Below the pieces are notes generated by a model that was given only the letters and a program-made list of their open reading frames with translations, was not told the origin of the DNA and did not search any database. From CBDATG01 sp965200145 (lineage in GTDB: Bacteria; Chloroflexota; Dehalococcoidia; Lucifugimonadales; Lucifugimonadaceae), in contig CBDATG010000003.1 in NCBI GenBank assembly GCA_965200145.1, positions 682,001 through 746,000 on the forward strand: a stretch of DNA of 64,000 nt, given 5' to 3'. Below, piece by piece: positions 17,301-25,839 of this stretch; the stretch's first letter is position 1; each line of letters begins with the position of its first letter. The position numbers and the translations under genes were made by a program.

Positions 17301-17921
17301 GACGGTGGGAATGTCTAGTGTCTTGCTGAGTTCCAACACTGCGCGGTTTACGGCATCTTGCCCGGGCACGTGTTCGTGCTGCATTAGCTCCAGGTAGTAG
17401 CGGTCGCCGAAGATGTCTTTGTACCAGGATGCGGTCTGCTTAGCAGTTGCGAGGTCGTCTTCGTTGCGTAGGATTGCGCGTGCGAGCTCGCCAGAGAGGC
17501 AACCCGACAGGACGATGAGGCCTTCGTTGTGTGTTGCCAGCAGCTCACGGTCGACGCGCGGTCGGTAGTAGTAGCCCTCCATAAACGCCTTTGTGGAGAG
17601 TTCCATGAGGTTCTGGTAGCCCTTGTCGGACTCTGAGAGCATGGTCAAGTGCGGCTGTGAGCCGCCGCGTGCGCCTTCGTTTGGCGATCGGTCGAATCTT
17701 GAGCCGAAAGCGACGTAACCTTCCATGCCGATGATCGGCTTTACGCCGCGAGCTTTGGCTGCCTTGAAGAAGTCGATTGCGGCGTATAGGTTGCCGTGGT
17801 CTGTCAGCGCCATGGCGGGCTGGCCGAGGTCGGCGGCGCGCTGGACCATGTCGGAGACGTGTCCGTATCCGTCGAGTAGTGAGTACTCGGAGTGGTTGTG
17901 AAGGTGGACGAAGGAATTCAC
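14289..17921 (-). CDS. dnaE: DNA polymerase III subunit alpha
   Basis: The replicative polymerase catalytic subunit, 1210 residues. The N-terminal PHP domain has FVHLHNHSEYSLLDG (4-18). The palm has GSAASSLALYC (363-373) and the catalytic aspartates in PDIDMEFADD (400-409). Fingers, helix-hairpin-helix and a C-terminal OB fold (IGKIVKVDRRHT region) follow. The GTG start at 17921 sits inside a dispersed repeat and has no Shine-Dalgarno; an in-frame stop precedes any other start. The stop also comes from a repeat. It follows the FakA-like gene with a 16-bp gap. Confidence 0.96.
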   Translation of the reverse strand: MNSFVHLHNHSEYSLLDGYGHVSDMVQRAADLGQPAMALTDHGNLYAAIDFFKAAKARGVKPIIGMEGYVAFGSRFDRSPNEGARGGSQPHLTMLSESDKGYQNLMELSTKAFMEGYYYRPRVDRELLATHNEGLIVLSGCLSGELARAILRNEDDLATAKQTASWYKDIFGDRYYLELMQHEHVPGQDAVNRAVLELSKTLDIPTVVTNDCHYVHPHDAKHQDTLMCILTSSKLAQPNRLRMEDDSYYVKSADEMYQMFGEVPDALVNTLEIAERCNIEIGSDRVRLPKIEVPEGLTSEQYLRHVCYEGARQRFGDLSDTVRERLDNELHIIESTDFADYFLVVWDIFKFVKQAGILSTVRGSAASSLALYCLNVIDFNPLEYGLVFERFLNVERREMPDIDMEFADDRRKEVIGYCLEKYGSDRVAQIGTFGTMLTRSAIRDSARVMEDGQHDNSAVQTACNRLVKIANDMAQSQMQPDDEDAGPPELNLTTIHARSAEMRKLCETDPIASEIMERAIGVEGRIRNVGTHAAGVVISDEPLVTRAPLQRPSKTSELDVPSTQFAMNPLEQVGLLKWDFLGLKNLTVLDKCLKMIEDDTGRSIDIYDVSLEDPMTFDMMAQGDTFGSFQIEGAGMTRYIKELKPGSVLDVASMIALYRPGPMQHIDQFINAKHGRTPITYPHPSLEHILKETYGVIVYQDQVMLVAREFAGYTLGEADILRKAMGKKVPEIMQEAEEAFVKGAQKKGHTETEARNLFTYILPFAGYGFNKAHAVSYAYITYWTTYFKAHYPLHYWAAMLDGFSDTPHRMRNTLVAATAHGIRVLPPDINASGPGFTIDHQTAPANGKTTGVIRYGLEAIKGVGTAVANQICDARGGTPFSSISDFCNRAAETSITEANLRPLILSGAFDSLASRTLLNDNMSKIAAHMRSIGSARSAGQTGLFGETSSDEMGLGIELGDANDNLLLEISQIRAWEDELFGIAITADPKEEEIRTHVLRMQESAIVWAGSERLQAEGSKVRCIGKIVKVDRRHTRDGSLFLSVKLQMLDSDIDAVVWSNVYDRTEGVWHDGVYVDVRAATKLFNNNTNLEISDAVAFTPLGIAQSDTTPPPARTNGTHQPADSEHPSVTLTFDSTAANQDETRQRLHQVLLALGNHTGNSPVTAQLRLPTQTVVMTMPMFTVDPTPDLQEELTKILGKENVTVTNYPAIS

Positions 17922-17940
17922 AGGGATATGGCAGGATTTA
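17915..17940. repeat. Dispersed repeat, copy 8, at the dnaE start
   Basis: GAATTCACAGGGATATGGCA and GGATTTA. It covers the dnaE GTG start and reaches the stop codon of the upstream DAK2 gene. Confidence 0.75.
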
Positions 17941-19671
17941 TTCGATTGAGAATAGGAAGTTGTAGTTCGGTTGGCCGGCGTCTATTAGTTTTACTTCCAC
18001 TCTGTTGTACTGTGTGGTGGCTTGGCGCAGGCGTTTGATGGCTTCTGATGCGCGGCGTTGGTCTTGGTCCGCGCCGGTGAAGATGTAGACAGATGCGCCG
18101 TGGTGCATGGTAGAGCATACGCCTTTTACTAGCAGGTCTACTTCGTCGTTGGAAGCGCCTACGGGTGTGCCGTCTACTCGGACCATGTACTCGCCCTGCT
18201 TGACCTCTACATCCCCGTACTGGGCATCGCGTTGGGACATGAACACATCGCCTACGTGCAGGTCGTTGAGCATGTCGGACATCTCTGCTACGTTGTCTTC
18301 GATGTCTGCGTCTGGGTCGAACGCACCGATGGCTGCTATGCCTGCCTGCATGGTTGTAGTTGGTATGACTTGTGCTGTCTTGTCGGTCAGCTCGGCGGCT
18401 TGTTGTGCGGCGCCGATGACGTTCTTGTTGTTCGGTAGCACGATGACGGTGTCTGACGGCACGGCATCGAGGCCGCTTAGGAGCTCTTCGACGCTTGGGT
18501 TGAGTGTGTCGCCGCCTTCGACGATGCTGACTGCGCCCGGTGCTACGCCGTGGAAGTATGCGACCATTCCGTCGCCCTGGACTACTGCGAGCACGCCGAT
18601 CTCAATCGCGGCAGGTGTTGCGCTGGCTGCGTCGGCGTCGGAGAGTCTGTCCGCGGACCACTCGGCGGCTTGGACATCCATGTTGTTGATGTCGATGTTT
18701 GACAGTGCGCCGTGTCGGACTCCTGCAGTCAGGGCCTGACCGGGGTCTTCGGTGTGCAGGTGTACCTTGACCAGCGTGTCGTCGCCGGCGATAACGGGAG
18801 AGCTACCAATGCCGTCCATGTCGGCTCGTATCTGCTCCAAGTCCAGGTCTGAGCCTTCGACTGCGAATACGGTGCAGTATCCCCACTCTTCTTCCTCGAT
18901 GGAATCGACGAAAGACTGGTCGATGGTTATGCCTGTCCTGCTGAAGTCGGTGTTTGCGGTGATGTTCGTTGCTGGGGGATCTAGGACGATCGTGACCTCG
19001 CCTTCGCCGTTTAGGTATCGGTACATGCTCTCAAACATCATGGCGAGTCCCCAACCGCCGGAGTCGATGACTCCCGCCTGCTTTAAGACTTCAAGGAGCT
19101 CTGGCGTGCGCTCTACGCTCTGCATGGCTTCGTCTGCCGCTCGCTCGACTACGAGTGCCAGGCTGTCGGTGTCGGGGAGTTCACTGGCGGCCTGCGTGGC
19201 GGCGGCCGCTGACTCACGGATGACGGTAAGCATGGTGCCTTCGCGCGGTTGCGGGACGGCTTTGTATGCCAGTTCGGTAGCGGCAGCTAGTGACTCTGCG
19301 AAATTGGAGCCGGTGATGGATGTTGCGTCTTGGAGGCCGACCCTCATGCCGCGGAACAGCTGTGCGAGAATGAGTCCGCTGTTGCCGCGAGCGCCTAGCA
19401 GTGCGGCGCGTGCCATGTTGTTGACTGTCTCGGCGAACGTCGAGGCAGGGTGTGCGTCCAGTTGCTCCTCGATGTTGCGGAGTGTCAGCAGCATGTTGGT
19501 GCCAGTGTCGCCGTCTGGGACTGGGAATACGTTGAGGGCGTTCAGGACGTTGCGGTTTGCCTCAATGACGGTGGTGGAAGCGCGGATGAGCCCTCGGAGT
19601 GTCTGCGTGGCATATGCATCGTCGTCTGCGAACCACGTTGTGTATCGTGTTGTGAAGTCTTTGGGCTGCAT
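17938..19671 (-). CDS. DAK2/DegV-partner kinase, FakA-like
   Basis: 577 residues, the length of FakA/YloV proteins. The DAK2 (DhaL) ATP-binding domain holds NVFPVPDGDTGTNML (metal-binding Asp residues, about 46-60) and LLGARGNSGLILAQLFRG. A central domain and a C-terminal domain with VLPNNKNV follow. FakA phosphorylates fatty acids bound to DegV-type FakB proteins for phospholipid synthesis; no FakB gene is in the window. Placement beside rpmB (divergent, 145-bp gap) is common for this family. It precedes dnaE on the same strand. Confidence 0.88.
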   Translation of the reverse strand: MQPKDFTTRYTTWFADDDAYATQTLRGLIRASTTVIEANRNVLNALNVFPVPDGDTGTNMLLTLRNIEEQLDAHPASTFAETVNNMARAALLGARGNSGLILAQLFRGMRVGLQDATSITGSNFAESLAAATELAYKAVPQPREGTMLTVIRESAAAATQAASELPDTDSLALVVERAADEAMQSVERTPELLEVLKQAGVIDSGGWGLAMMFESMYRYLNGEGEVTIVLDPPATNITANTDFSRTGITIDQSFVDSIEEEEWGYCTVFAVEGSDLDLEQIRADMDGIGSSPVIAGDDTLVKVHLHTEDPGQALTAGVRHGALSNIDINNMDVQAAEWSADRLSDADAASATPAAIEIGVLAVVQGDGMVAYFHGVAPGAVSIVEGGDTLNPSVEELLSGLDAVPSDTVIVLPNNKNVIGAAQQAAELTDKTAQVIPTTTMQAGIAAIGAFDPDADIEDNVAEMSDMLNDLHVGDVFMSQRDAQYGDVEVKQGEYMVRVDGTPVGASNDEVDLLVKGVCSTMHHGASVYIFTGADQDQRRASEAIKRLRQATTQYNRVEVKLIDAGQPNYNFLFSIE

Positions 19672-19816
19672 TCGTGTGTCTCTGCGTGGTTCCGTTGTTG
19701 CGTCTGCGTTTGCGTTAGCTAGCGCGTGACGGTTACAGAAAATGTTATCCTTGAAAGACGCGTGGCGTTGTAGTCATGCAGTTGATTCTGATTACGATTT
19801 CAAAGAAAATTCCGCC

Positions 19817-20047
19817 ATGTCACTTTCACAGGAACAGATTCGTGCAGCGTTGAGGCTGGGTCCGCGACCGAAGCCGCAGTTCGGTCACAACCGCAGCCAT
19901 GCGATGAACGCAACGAAGCGTCAGTTCAAGCCGAACTTGCAGTCGCGCAGGGTGCGGCTCGACGGCACCGAGCACAGGGTCAAGCTAACGGCGCGCGAGA
20001 TCAGGACGCTGACGAAGCGCGGTACGGTGCTCCTTGCCCGCGATTAA
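19817..20047 (+). CDS. rpmB: Ribosomal protein bL28
   Basis: 76 residues from the ATG at 19817. The L28 signature is GPRPKPQFGHNRSHAMNATKR then FKPNLQ, followed by the basic C-terminal part. The N-terminus is MSLSQEQIRAAL rather than the usual MA-K/R-C-x-x-CGK, so the zinc-binding Cys are absent (a C-minus form). The frame is open to 19742, but that extension is unlike L28. The stop codon TAA is the first codon of a dispersed repeat, and the gene overlaps the 3' end of the opposing LRR frame by 47 bp. Confidence 0.9.
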   Translation: MSLSQEQIRAALRLGPRPKPQFGHNRSHAMNATKRQFKPNLQSRRVRLDGTEHRVKLTAREIRTLTKRGTVLLARD

Positions 20048-23000
20048 CAGGGATATGCAGGATAATCCTGCGGATCCTGCTTATCCCTGTTAGTGCTAGT
20101 ATGCCTAGTAGTAGTGCCAGCAACACCCATGCGTAGCTGGGGGCGGTGCCGCCTGCTTCTGGTAGCTCGGAGTCTACTGATGGCGTGGGCGCTGGGGTTG
20201 GCACCGCGGCGCTGGCCGGTCCTGCTACTGTCACATCGGACGGCAGCAGACTCACGTTGCCGCACACGCTCAGGCCGTTGACATCGTCAGACACTATCGC
20301 GCTGGTCAGCGGTGATGCCACATCGCCTATGTGCCGCACCATGTTCACGCCCGTGAGGTTCTGGCGGAACATGTCCGGTAGCGGCACGCACACGCGCGCC
20401 GGCTGCGACATCTGGAAGCCCTCCAGCGGCTGGCCGGTGGAACGGTTCACCGCCGCAACGCGATACGTGTCGCCAGCCAGCACTGTCTGCACCCCCGACA
20501 TGTATGCCGATGACGGTCCGAGCGAGTACATCCTGATACCGATGACTTCGCAGTCCGGCAATGCTCCCGCCGGAACCGTCAGGTAGATTCCCGAACCATC
20601 GCCACCGTCGAACCTACCGCCCTCAGCTGGCGTCACCGCTGCATACTGCGCGCCGTCAGCATCGGCGATCGTGTCAGCCACCTGTCCCGTCGTCGGGCAG
20701 GGCGCCACTGGCGTTGCCGCCACCGCCGCTCGCTGCACACTCACCGTGAATGTCGCAGCGCAATCGGTCGCCGAGCCGTCGCAACGCCACGACTGCACGA
20801 ATGCTGCCGTGACTACATAACGCCCAGGCAGACTCGGCGCAGTGTATATCACTACGCGGTCGTCCGCTTCTCCATTGCCGTTCGTCGTAGAACCGCCGAA
20901 CTCCGTGAACGTTCCAGCACCGTCGTCATCAGACCAGCTGATCGGAACGTTGCGCTCCTGGATCAAGTCGTCATCCCTGCCATCCTGTATATCCCACACT
21001 GAAAACTCTAGGCGGATGCGATCGCCTGCCGTTACCGACAGTGTGCGAACCGTCGGCGCAATGCGACTCACAATCGCTAGCTCTATGCGCTCATCACGCG
21101 TCGGAGTTGATGTCGCAGTCGGAGTCGGAGTGGGCGTAGGTGTAGGCGGCGGCTCCGTCATCAGCGCCGCAGGCCAGTAACCAACTCCTATCGCTGGCAG
21201 TACAGACTCCAAGTTGGCCTGGTCAGCCGCCGAGGCGCGCGCCAACGGCGTACCTACGCGAAGATCACGCAGACTCGTCAAGCTGCGATGCGCAAAGTGC
21301 CCAATGCTCAAGCCCGTCAAGCCCGTCCAGGGGTTGCCATCCAACCACAATTGACGCAACGAAGAAGCTCCCTGGAACACAGCATCCGGCACAGTCGCAA
21401 TCTGGTTACCGCGCAGATTCAACACTCGGAGCTTCGTGAATGAGGCAAGCGCGCCGGCAGGAATCGATGGGATCTGGTTGTAGCTGAGGTCTAGCTCACG
21501 CAGGTTGGTCAGACCGCTCAGCGCACCCGTCGGCCAAGCCGTCAGGTAGTTGTACGGCAGCTTCAGCACACGCAGCTTTGTGTTCGCAGAGAACAGTCCA
21601 GACGGCAATGACAAGATCTTAGTAGTGTCCGCCGTCCCGCCTAGAGTCAGCGAGCGCAACCTTGTCATGCCGGCAAAGTCGTTCGCAGTGAAACCCGGAA
21701 TCCGAACACTCGTGACAGACAGGGTCCTGATACCAGCCAAGTCATCCGTCGTGACATCCGCGCAGGTCTCCCGACTCGAGAGGTCTCTCACGATTTTCGT
21801 AACCAGCCACTGACTCCGCCCCTGGAGAGGACTGGTACCGCAAGTAGATGCCGCCGGGTTGGTGACCGTTCTTGGCGCACTCCGATTCGGGTACGGCGGC
21901 AATGGAATGGTACCCGTCTGCACATTGACACTGGCACCGAAACCGTTGGCAGGAACGATGTAGTTCGTGATCGCCGTATTCTCCGTCGCAGAGAAACCGT
22001 TTGAGCGGACACCCAATCCCTGGTTGGAAGCCGAGCCAAGACTCGTCAGCGGGGAGAACACCGACGGGCTGAAACCACCTGTAGTCGTGGAGAGCAGGTT
22101 GTCATCTAGACCCAAACCCACCAAACCCGTCAAGCCAGTGAAGGCATTCGATGGCAAATTCGCAAGCAGATTCGAATTCACAGTGAGGAACCCCAAGCTC
22201 CCCAAGCCCGTAAAGGCGTTCGCAGGCAGTGTCCTCAGCCTGTTATTACTGAGCCGAACTTCGAGTAAACCAGTGTGATTGCTGAAAGCCCCGGACGGAA
22301 TGTCAGCGTCCGAGCCCGTACTACCATGCGTCAGAACGTTGTCGTTCAAATACAGGGTCCTCAGACTCGTGAATCCCGTGCGCGTGAGGAACCCCAAACC
22401 ATCTGACTTCAGGAAGTTGTCTGCCAAGTTGAGACCGGTCATCGATGTGTTACCGTCAAACGTGTTAGCCGGCAACGATGTGATCGCGTTCCCATCTAAC
22501 CGAACGGATAGAACGTTGGGCATCCCGCTCAGCGTGCCCGATCGCAACGTCGTCAGCTCGTTCCCATTAAGGAACACGTTAACCAAGGTGTCCTTAACAT
22601 CGTCGAACGTGTCCGACGGAAGCGACGTAATCGCATTGTCTGACAGATTCACGGTGACGATCGAAACCGGCCCCAGGAAAGCATCGGACGGCAACGTCGT
22701 CAGCTCGTTGCCGCTCAAGTCCAAGACAATGCGCGCGTTGGCGCGGTCAATCCCGTCAAAATCCCCGCTCCGGATCTCTCTCAAACCCATGTTACTCAGA
22801 TCAACACGGCCGCCAATCCGACGGAGGTTGAACTCAGTAGCATCCCTGCAGTGCGTAATAACAGCGTCTCCGGGGCCAGCAGCACTGTTCATGATCTCCA
22901 CCAGCACGTCAACGACTTTCTCAGTCTTGCCATGCAAAAAGCCCTCCACTGGCGGATCGCCAGGGTTCGCACCCGGAGTAGTGCAGACAGCAGTCGGTTC

Positions 23001-23150
23001 ACGCACTGCTGTCTGCGACCCGGCCTGCGCGCTAGCACGATCGCCAGGGAACTCAACAACCACGATCGCCGCCACTGCGACAGCGGCCAGCGCAGACACA
23101 ACGCCGACTCGCAGGAACTGGACAATCAAAGGATGGCGTATGGTAGGCAT
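20001..23150 (-). CDS. Leucine-rich-repeat surface protein with LPxxG-type sorting tail
   Basis: 1049 residues. An N-terminal membrane/signal segment (about 10-32) precedes two blocks of leucine-rich repeats (pattern LxxLxLxxNxLxxLPxxxFxGL) at about 110-380 and 455-640. A Pro-Thr linker near 665-680, an Ig-like or beta-rich part and a further beta-rich domain follow. LPEAGG at 996-1001, a hydrophobic span and RIRR form a cell-wall-sorting-like tail. Residues 1020-1035 are encoded by a dispersed repeat, and the remaining codons run antisense into rpmB; the natural stop may once have been nearer. A likely substrate of the sortase at 53916-54908. Role: adhesion or protein binding, inferred. Confidence 0.85.
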   Translation of the reverse strand: MPTIRHPLIVQFLRVGVVSALAAVAVAAIVVVEFPGDRASAQAGSQTAVREPTAVCTTPGANPGDPPVEGFLHGKTEKVVDVLVEIMNSAAGPGDAVITHCRDATEFNLRRIGGRVDLSNMGLREIRSGDFDGIDRANARIVLDLSGNELTTLPSDAFLGPVSIVTVNLSDNAITSLPSDTFDDVKDTLVNVFLNGNELTTLRSGTLSGMPNVLSVRLDGNAITSLPANTFDGNTSMTGLNLADNFLKSDGLGFLTRTGFTSLRTLYLNDNVLTHGSTGSDADIPSGAFSNHTGLLEVRLSNNRLRTLPANAFTGLGSLGFLTVNSNLLANLPSNAFTGLTGLVGLGLDDNLLSTTTGGFSPSVFSPLTSLGSASNQGLGVRSNGFSATENTAITNYIVPANGFGASVNVQTGTIPLPPYPNRSAPRTVTNPAASTCGTSPLQGRSQWLVTKIVRDLSSRETCADVTTDDLAGIRTLSVTSVRIPGFTANDFAGMTRLRSLTLGGTADTTKILSLPSGLFSANTKLRVLKLPYNYLTAWPTGALSGLTNLRELDLSYNQIPSIPAGALASFTKLRVLNLRGNQIATVPDAVFQGASSLRQLWLDGNPWTGLTGLSIGHFAHRSLTSLRDLRVGTPLARASAADQANLESVLPAIGVGYWPAALMTEPPPTPTPTPTPTATSTPTRDERIELAIVSRIAPTVRTLSVTAGDRIRLEFSVWDIQDGRDDDLIQERNVPISWSDDDGAGTFTEFGGSTTNGNGEADDRVVIYTAPSLPGRYVVTAAFVQSWRCDGSATDCAATFTVSVQRAAVAATPVAPCPTTGQVADTIADADGAQYAAVTPAEGGRFDGGDGSGIYLTVPAGALPDCEVIGIRMYSLGPSSAYMSGVQTVLAGDTYRVAAVNRSTGQPLEGFQMSQPARVCVPLPDMFRQNLTGVNMVRHIGDVASPLTSAIVSDDVNGLSVCGNVSLLPSDVTVAGPASAAVPTPAPTPSVDSELPEAGGTAPSYAWVLLALLLGILALTGISRIRRIILHIPVNRGQGAPYRASSAS
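20045..20092. repeat. Dispersed repeat as a long hairpin, copy 9
   Basis: Outer arms TAACAGGGATA and TATCCCTGTTA pair perfectly over 11 bp, inner GCAGGAT/ATCCTGC arms pair as well. It lies between convergent rpmB and the LRR gene and could terminate rpmB, but the LRR frame reads through it. Confidence 0.85.
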
Positions 23151-23184
23151 TGCAGATGCGTCCTCAGGTCAAATGATCACTAGG

Positions 23185-23250
23185 GAATTAACAAGTATAT
23201 ACAGGATAGGGCAGGATAATCCTGCGTATTCTGCCTATCCCTGTTAATTC
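23185..23250. repeat. Dispersed repeat as a long hairpin, copy 10
   Basis: GAATTAACA (23185-23193) mirrors TGTTAATTC (23242-23250), and the inner CAGGATAGGGCAGGAT region largely mirrors ATCCTGCGTATTCTG. It sits between the mgtE stop and the LRR start, both minus strand, and may terminate mgtE. Confidence 0.85.
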
Positions 23251-23260
23251 TGGGAGTGGG

Positions 23261-24637
23261 TCAGCGTACTAGCGTCGCTAGGAATGCTGTTGCCAGGCCT
23301 AGGTAGAGGACGATTCCGCATACGTCGGTGGCAGTGGTTACGAATACCGCTGATGCGGTTGCCGGGTCTACCTTGACGACCCGCAACACGGAAGGCACTA
23401 TCACGCCCGCTAATGCAGCGACGGCTAGGTTCAGTACCATCGAGACTGTTACCAGGATGGTCAATGCGCCGTCTCGTTGCCAGAAGTAGACGATTGCGCC
23501 GAGTACTGCGCCAACGAAGAGCCCCTGCGCGATCCCGAGTATCAGCTCGTCGATCAACATGCGCGGTACGCTGAATGGTCGGTCGCCGAGAGCTAGCATC
23601 CTTACGATGATTGTGAGGGTCTGTGTTCCTGCGATGCCTGCTTGCCCCATCACGACGGGCAGGAAGACTGCCAGCACTGCTAGGGAGTCTAGGGTTGGTT
23701 CGAACCAACTGAGGGCGAAACCGGCGACTAGAACGGTGGCGAGGTTGAGCATTAGCCATGGGAGCCTGTTTCGCACGGATTCGGTGAACTTGCGCTGGGA
23801 TGTGATTGGTCCAGTAACGCCGATGATTCGCAGCATGTCCTCAGTGGCTTCCTGCTCTGCTACGTTGACCAGGTCGCTCACTCCGATCACACCTTCCAGC
23901 TGGTTTGCAGCGTTTGTTACCGGCACCGACACTAGCTGGTAGCGTTCCATGACGCGTACCGCTTCTTCCTGGTCGTCGGTTGCGGAGACGGAGATTACAT
24001 CGGGGTTCATGATGTCGGACATGGTCGAACCGGGGTTGGCGAAGACGATAGTAGACAGCTCCAGCCGTCCGACGAGTTGGTCTTGAGCATCGATGACGTA
24101 GAGCTGCCTGAGAGCTTCCGGCCTCGGTGCACCATCACGCAACACTCTTAGGGCGTGTCTTGCGGTCCAGTAGTTCCGTAGTGTGATGAAGTCTGGAGAC
24201 ATCAACCCGCCGGCATCTTCGTCTCTGTGGACTAGGAGTTCGCCGATGGCTTCGGAGTTCGACATATGGACGAGTGTGTGTCCCGCCTCGTTGAAATCGA
24301 CGGTGTGCAGCATGTCTGCGGCGTCTTCCGGGTCTGCATGCTCTAGGACGCTGGCGCGTCGATCGAGGTTTATGGCTTTGAATACTGCTCCTGCATCGAT
24401 GGAGTTGAGCATCCCGAGTGCGGCTGCGAGTGCGCGGTTGTCCAGCAGTTCGAGCGCCTCGGGCAGGAGCGATTCCGGCAGCTCTGCCAAAACTGCTGCC
24501 AAGTCTGCTGAGCGTAGCGGCGTTAATGCCGTCCGTGCCTCTTCGGCGTTACCGGCTTCTAGGTCATCCGCAACTCGCCCTACGAGTTCGCCGAGCTGGC
24601 TGACATCGAGGATGACGTTGGCTTCGGGGGAGTTCAT
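23261..24637 (-). CDS. mgtE: MgtE-type magnesium transporter
   Basis: 458 residues, full length. An N-terminal helical MgtE-N domain (about 15-140), including EDAGGLMSPDF at its end, is followed by two CBS domains (about 140-265) that sense cytoplasmic magnesium. Five membrane spans (about 290-455) hold the pore motifs PVVMGQAGIAGTQT and a DPATASAVFVTTATD segment. It is a channel-like importer in the inner membrane. A 175-bp gap separates it from the divergent gene at 24813; it holds GTATTA/TAATAC arms (24690-24707) but no recognisable M-box. Confidence 0.95.
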   Translation of the reverse strand: MNSPEANVILDVSQLGELVGRVADDLEAGNAEEARTALTPLRSADLAAVLAELPESLLPEALELLDNRALAAALGMLNSIDAGAVFKAINLDRRASVLEHADPEDAADMLHTVDFNEAGHTLVHMSNSEAIGELLVHRDEDAGGLMSPDFITLRNYWTARHALRVLRDGAPRPEALRQLYVIDAQDQLVGRLELSTIVFANPGSTMSDIMNPDVISVSATDDQEEAVRVMERYQLVSVPVTNAANQLEGVIGVSDLVNVAEQEATEDMLRIIGVTGPITSQRKFTESVRNRLPWLMLNLATVLVAGFALSWFEPTLDSLAVLAVFLPVVMGQAGIAGTQTLTIIVRMLALGDRPFSVPRMLIDELILGIAQGLFVGAVLGAIVYFWQRDGALTILVTVSMVLNLAVAALAGVIVPSVLRVVKVDPATASAVFVTTATDVCGIVLYLGLATAFLATLVR

Positions 24638-24812
24638 GGCAAGGTGTTGAGAATGGCGTGCAATCGTTATGAGCTAAGCGGCGATTGCCGTATTAGAATC
24701 GTAATACTTTCGTTGGCGCGGAATATTGCGATGGCTGGATGCTACAGAATCAATCTTCTCAGCGGCATGCGTGTCTGTTGAGTTAATGCGAGGCTTGGAG
24801 GACTAGTTAACC

Positions 24813-25676
24813 ATGTTGCTTGGTGTATCAGGATTCCTTCACGGCGACTGGACTGGCGTAACTGCGGGCAAGTTGCGCAATGTCACGGCGAACGGTTTCA
24901 AGACCGCCATGTTGACGGTAGCAGACGCGAGCCACGACAGTGAGCAGGATGTTGCGCGAGTCAAGGGGCTTTTTGCCGACCACGGCCTTGTGATGCCCAT
25001 GACACGCGGTGGTTACGGCGGTGGACTCTGTAGCGATGACGATGCTGTGCGTGCTCGGGCGGTGCAGTTTCTGATCGATACAGTCAGATTGTCAGCGCGT
25101 CTGGGTTGCCCAACCAGCTACTTCCGGCCGGGGAGCCTCAACCCCAACGGTGCGTGGCTCCCGCACAAGGAGAACCGTTCTGATGCGACGCTAGAGAGAT
25201 TGGTGGACAGCGCGAAGCGTGCTAGTGCGGTCGCTGACGCTGAGGGTGTGGCGCTGGCAGTGGAGGCGGGAGTGGTATCGCCGTTGTACAGCCCTAAGCG
25301 AGTGCGCGAGTTCTTTGATGCAGTGGCAATGCCGGCACTCAGGTTCAACATGGACCCCGTCAACCTGGTCGCATCGCTTGATGTCGCGTATGACACAACT
25401 TCGCTGATATCCGAGTGCATCGATCTCATGAGTGATGAGATTATCGGGTGCGATGCGAAGGACTTCAAGGTCGTTGATGCTCTGTTGCCGCACTTCGAGG
25501 AAGAGGTAATCGGCGCGCCAGATGCGTTGCTGGACAATGTCGCGTTGCTGAGGGGATTGCAACGAGTTGCGCCGGACATCCATGTCATGGTGGAGCACTA
25601 TCCTGACCATCTGATACCCGCCGCTGGCGCGGGCATCCGCCGTGCCGCCGAGAGTGCCGGCATCGAGTGGGACTGA
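24813..25676 (+). CDS. Sugar phosphate isomerase/epimerase-like TIM-barrel protein
   Basis: 287 residues of the xylose-isomerase-like TIM-barrel family (AP endonuclease 2 superfamily). Typical marks are the barrel strand ALAVEAGVVSPL with a metal-ligand Glu, LRFNMDPVNL with an Asp, and IGCDAKDFKV. GGAGG lies about 13 bases before the ATG. Such proteins isomerise or epimerise sugars and inositols; the substrate is unknown. It is followed at 163 bp by an SDR and then a GHMP kinase, a probable catabolic run. Confidence 0.75.
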   Translation: MLLGVSGFLHGDWTGVTAGKLRNVTANGFKTAMLTVADASHDSEQDVARVKGLFADHGLVMPMTRGGYGGGLCSDDDAVRARAVQFLIDTVRLSARLGCPTSYFRPGSLNPNGAWLPHKENRSDATLERLVDSAKRASAVADAEGVALAVEAGVVSPLYSPKRVREFFDAVAMPALRFNMDPVNLVASLDVAYDTTSLISECIDLMSDEIIGCDAKDFKVVDALLPHFEEEVIGAPDALLDNVALLRGLQRVAPDIHVMVEHYPDHLIPAAGAGIRRAAESAGIEWD

Positions 25677-25839
25677 GCAGAGCTACTGAATTCCTGCAGG
25701 TCTGTTTCGATGTTCCTGACGCGACAATGCGAGCCCGGCTCCAGCGATCAACGAGTAGGAAGCGCGGCTTGATCGCGGGTTCTGTACCCGTCGACGGCCG
25801 AAAACATCATCAGCACCTTATGGAAGGGAGCAACAACCT

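Noticed and set aside
18107..19729. Long plus-strand frames
   Set aside because: Antisense to the FakA-like gene, no recognisable motifs.
22279..23247. A 322-codon plus-strand frame
   Set aside because: Mirror of the LRR gene; its end reads the dispersed repeat.
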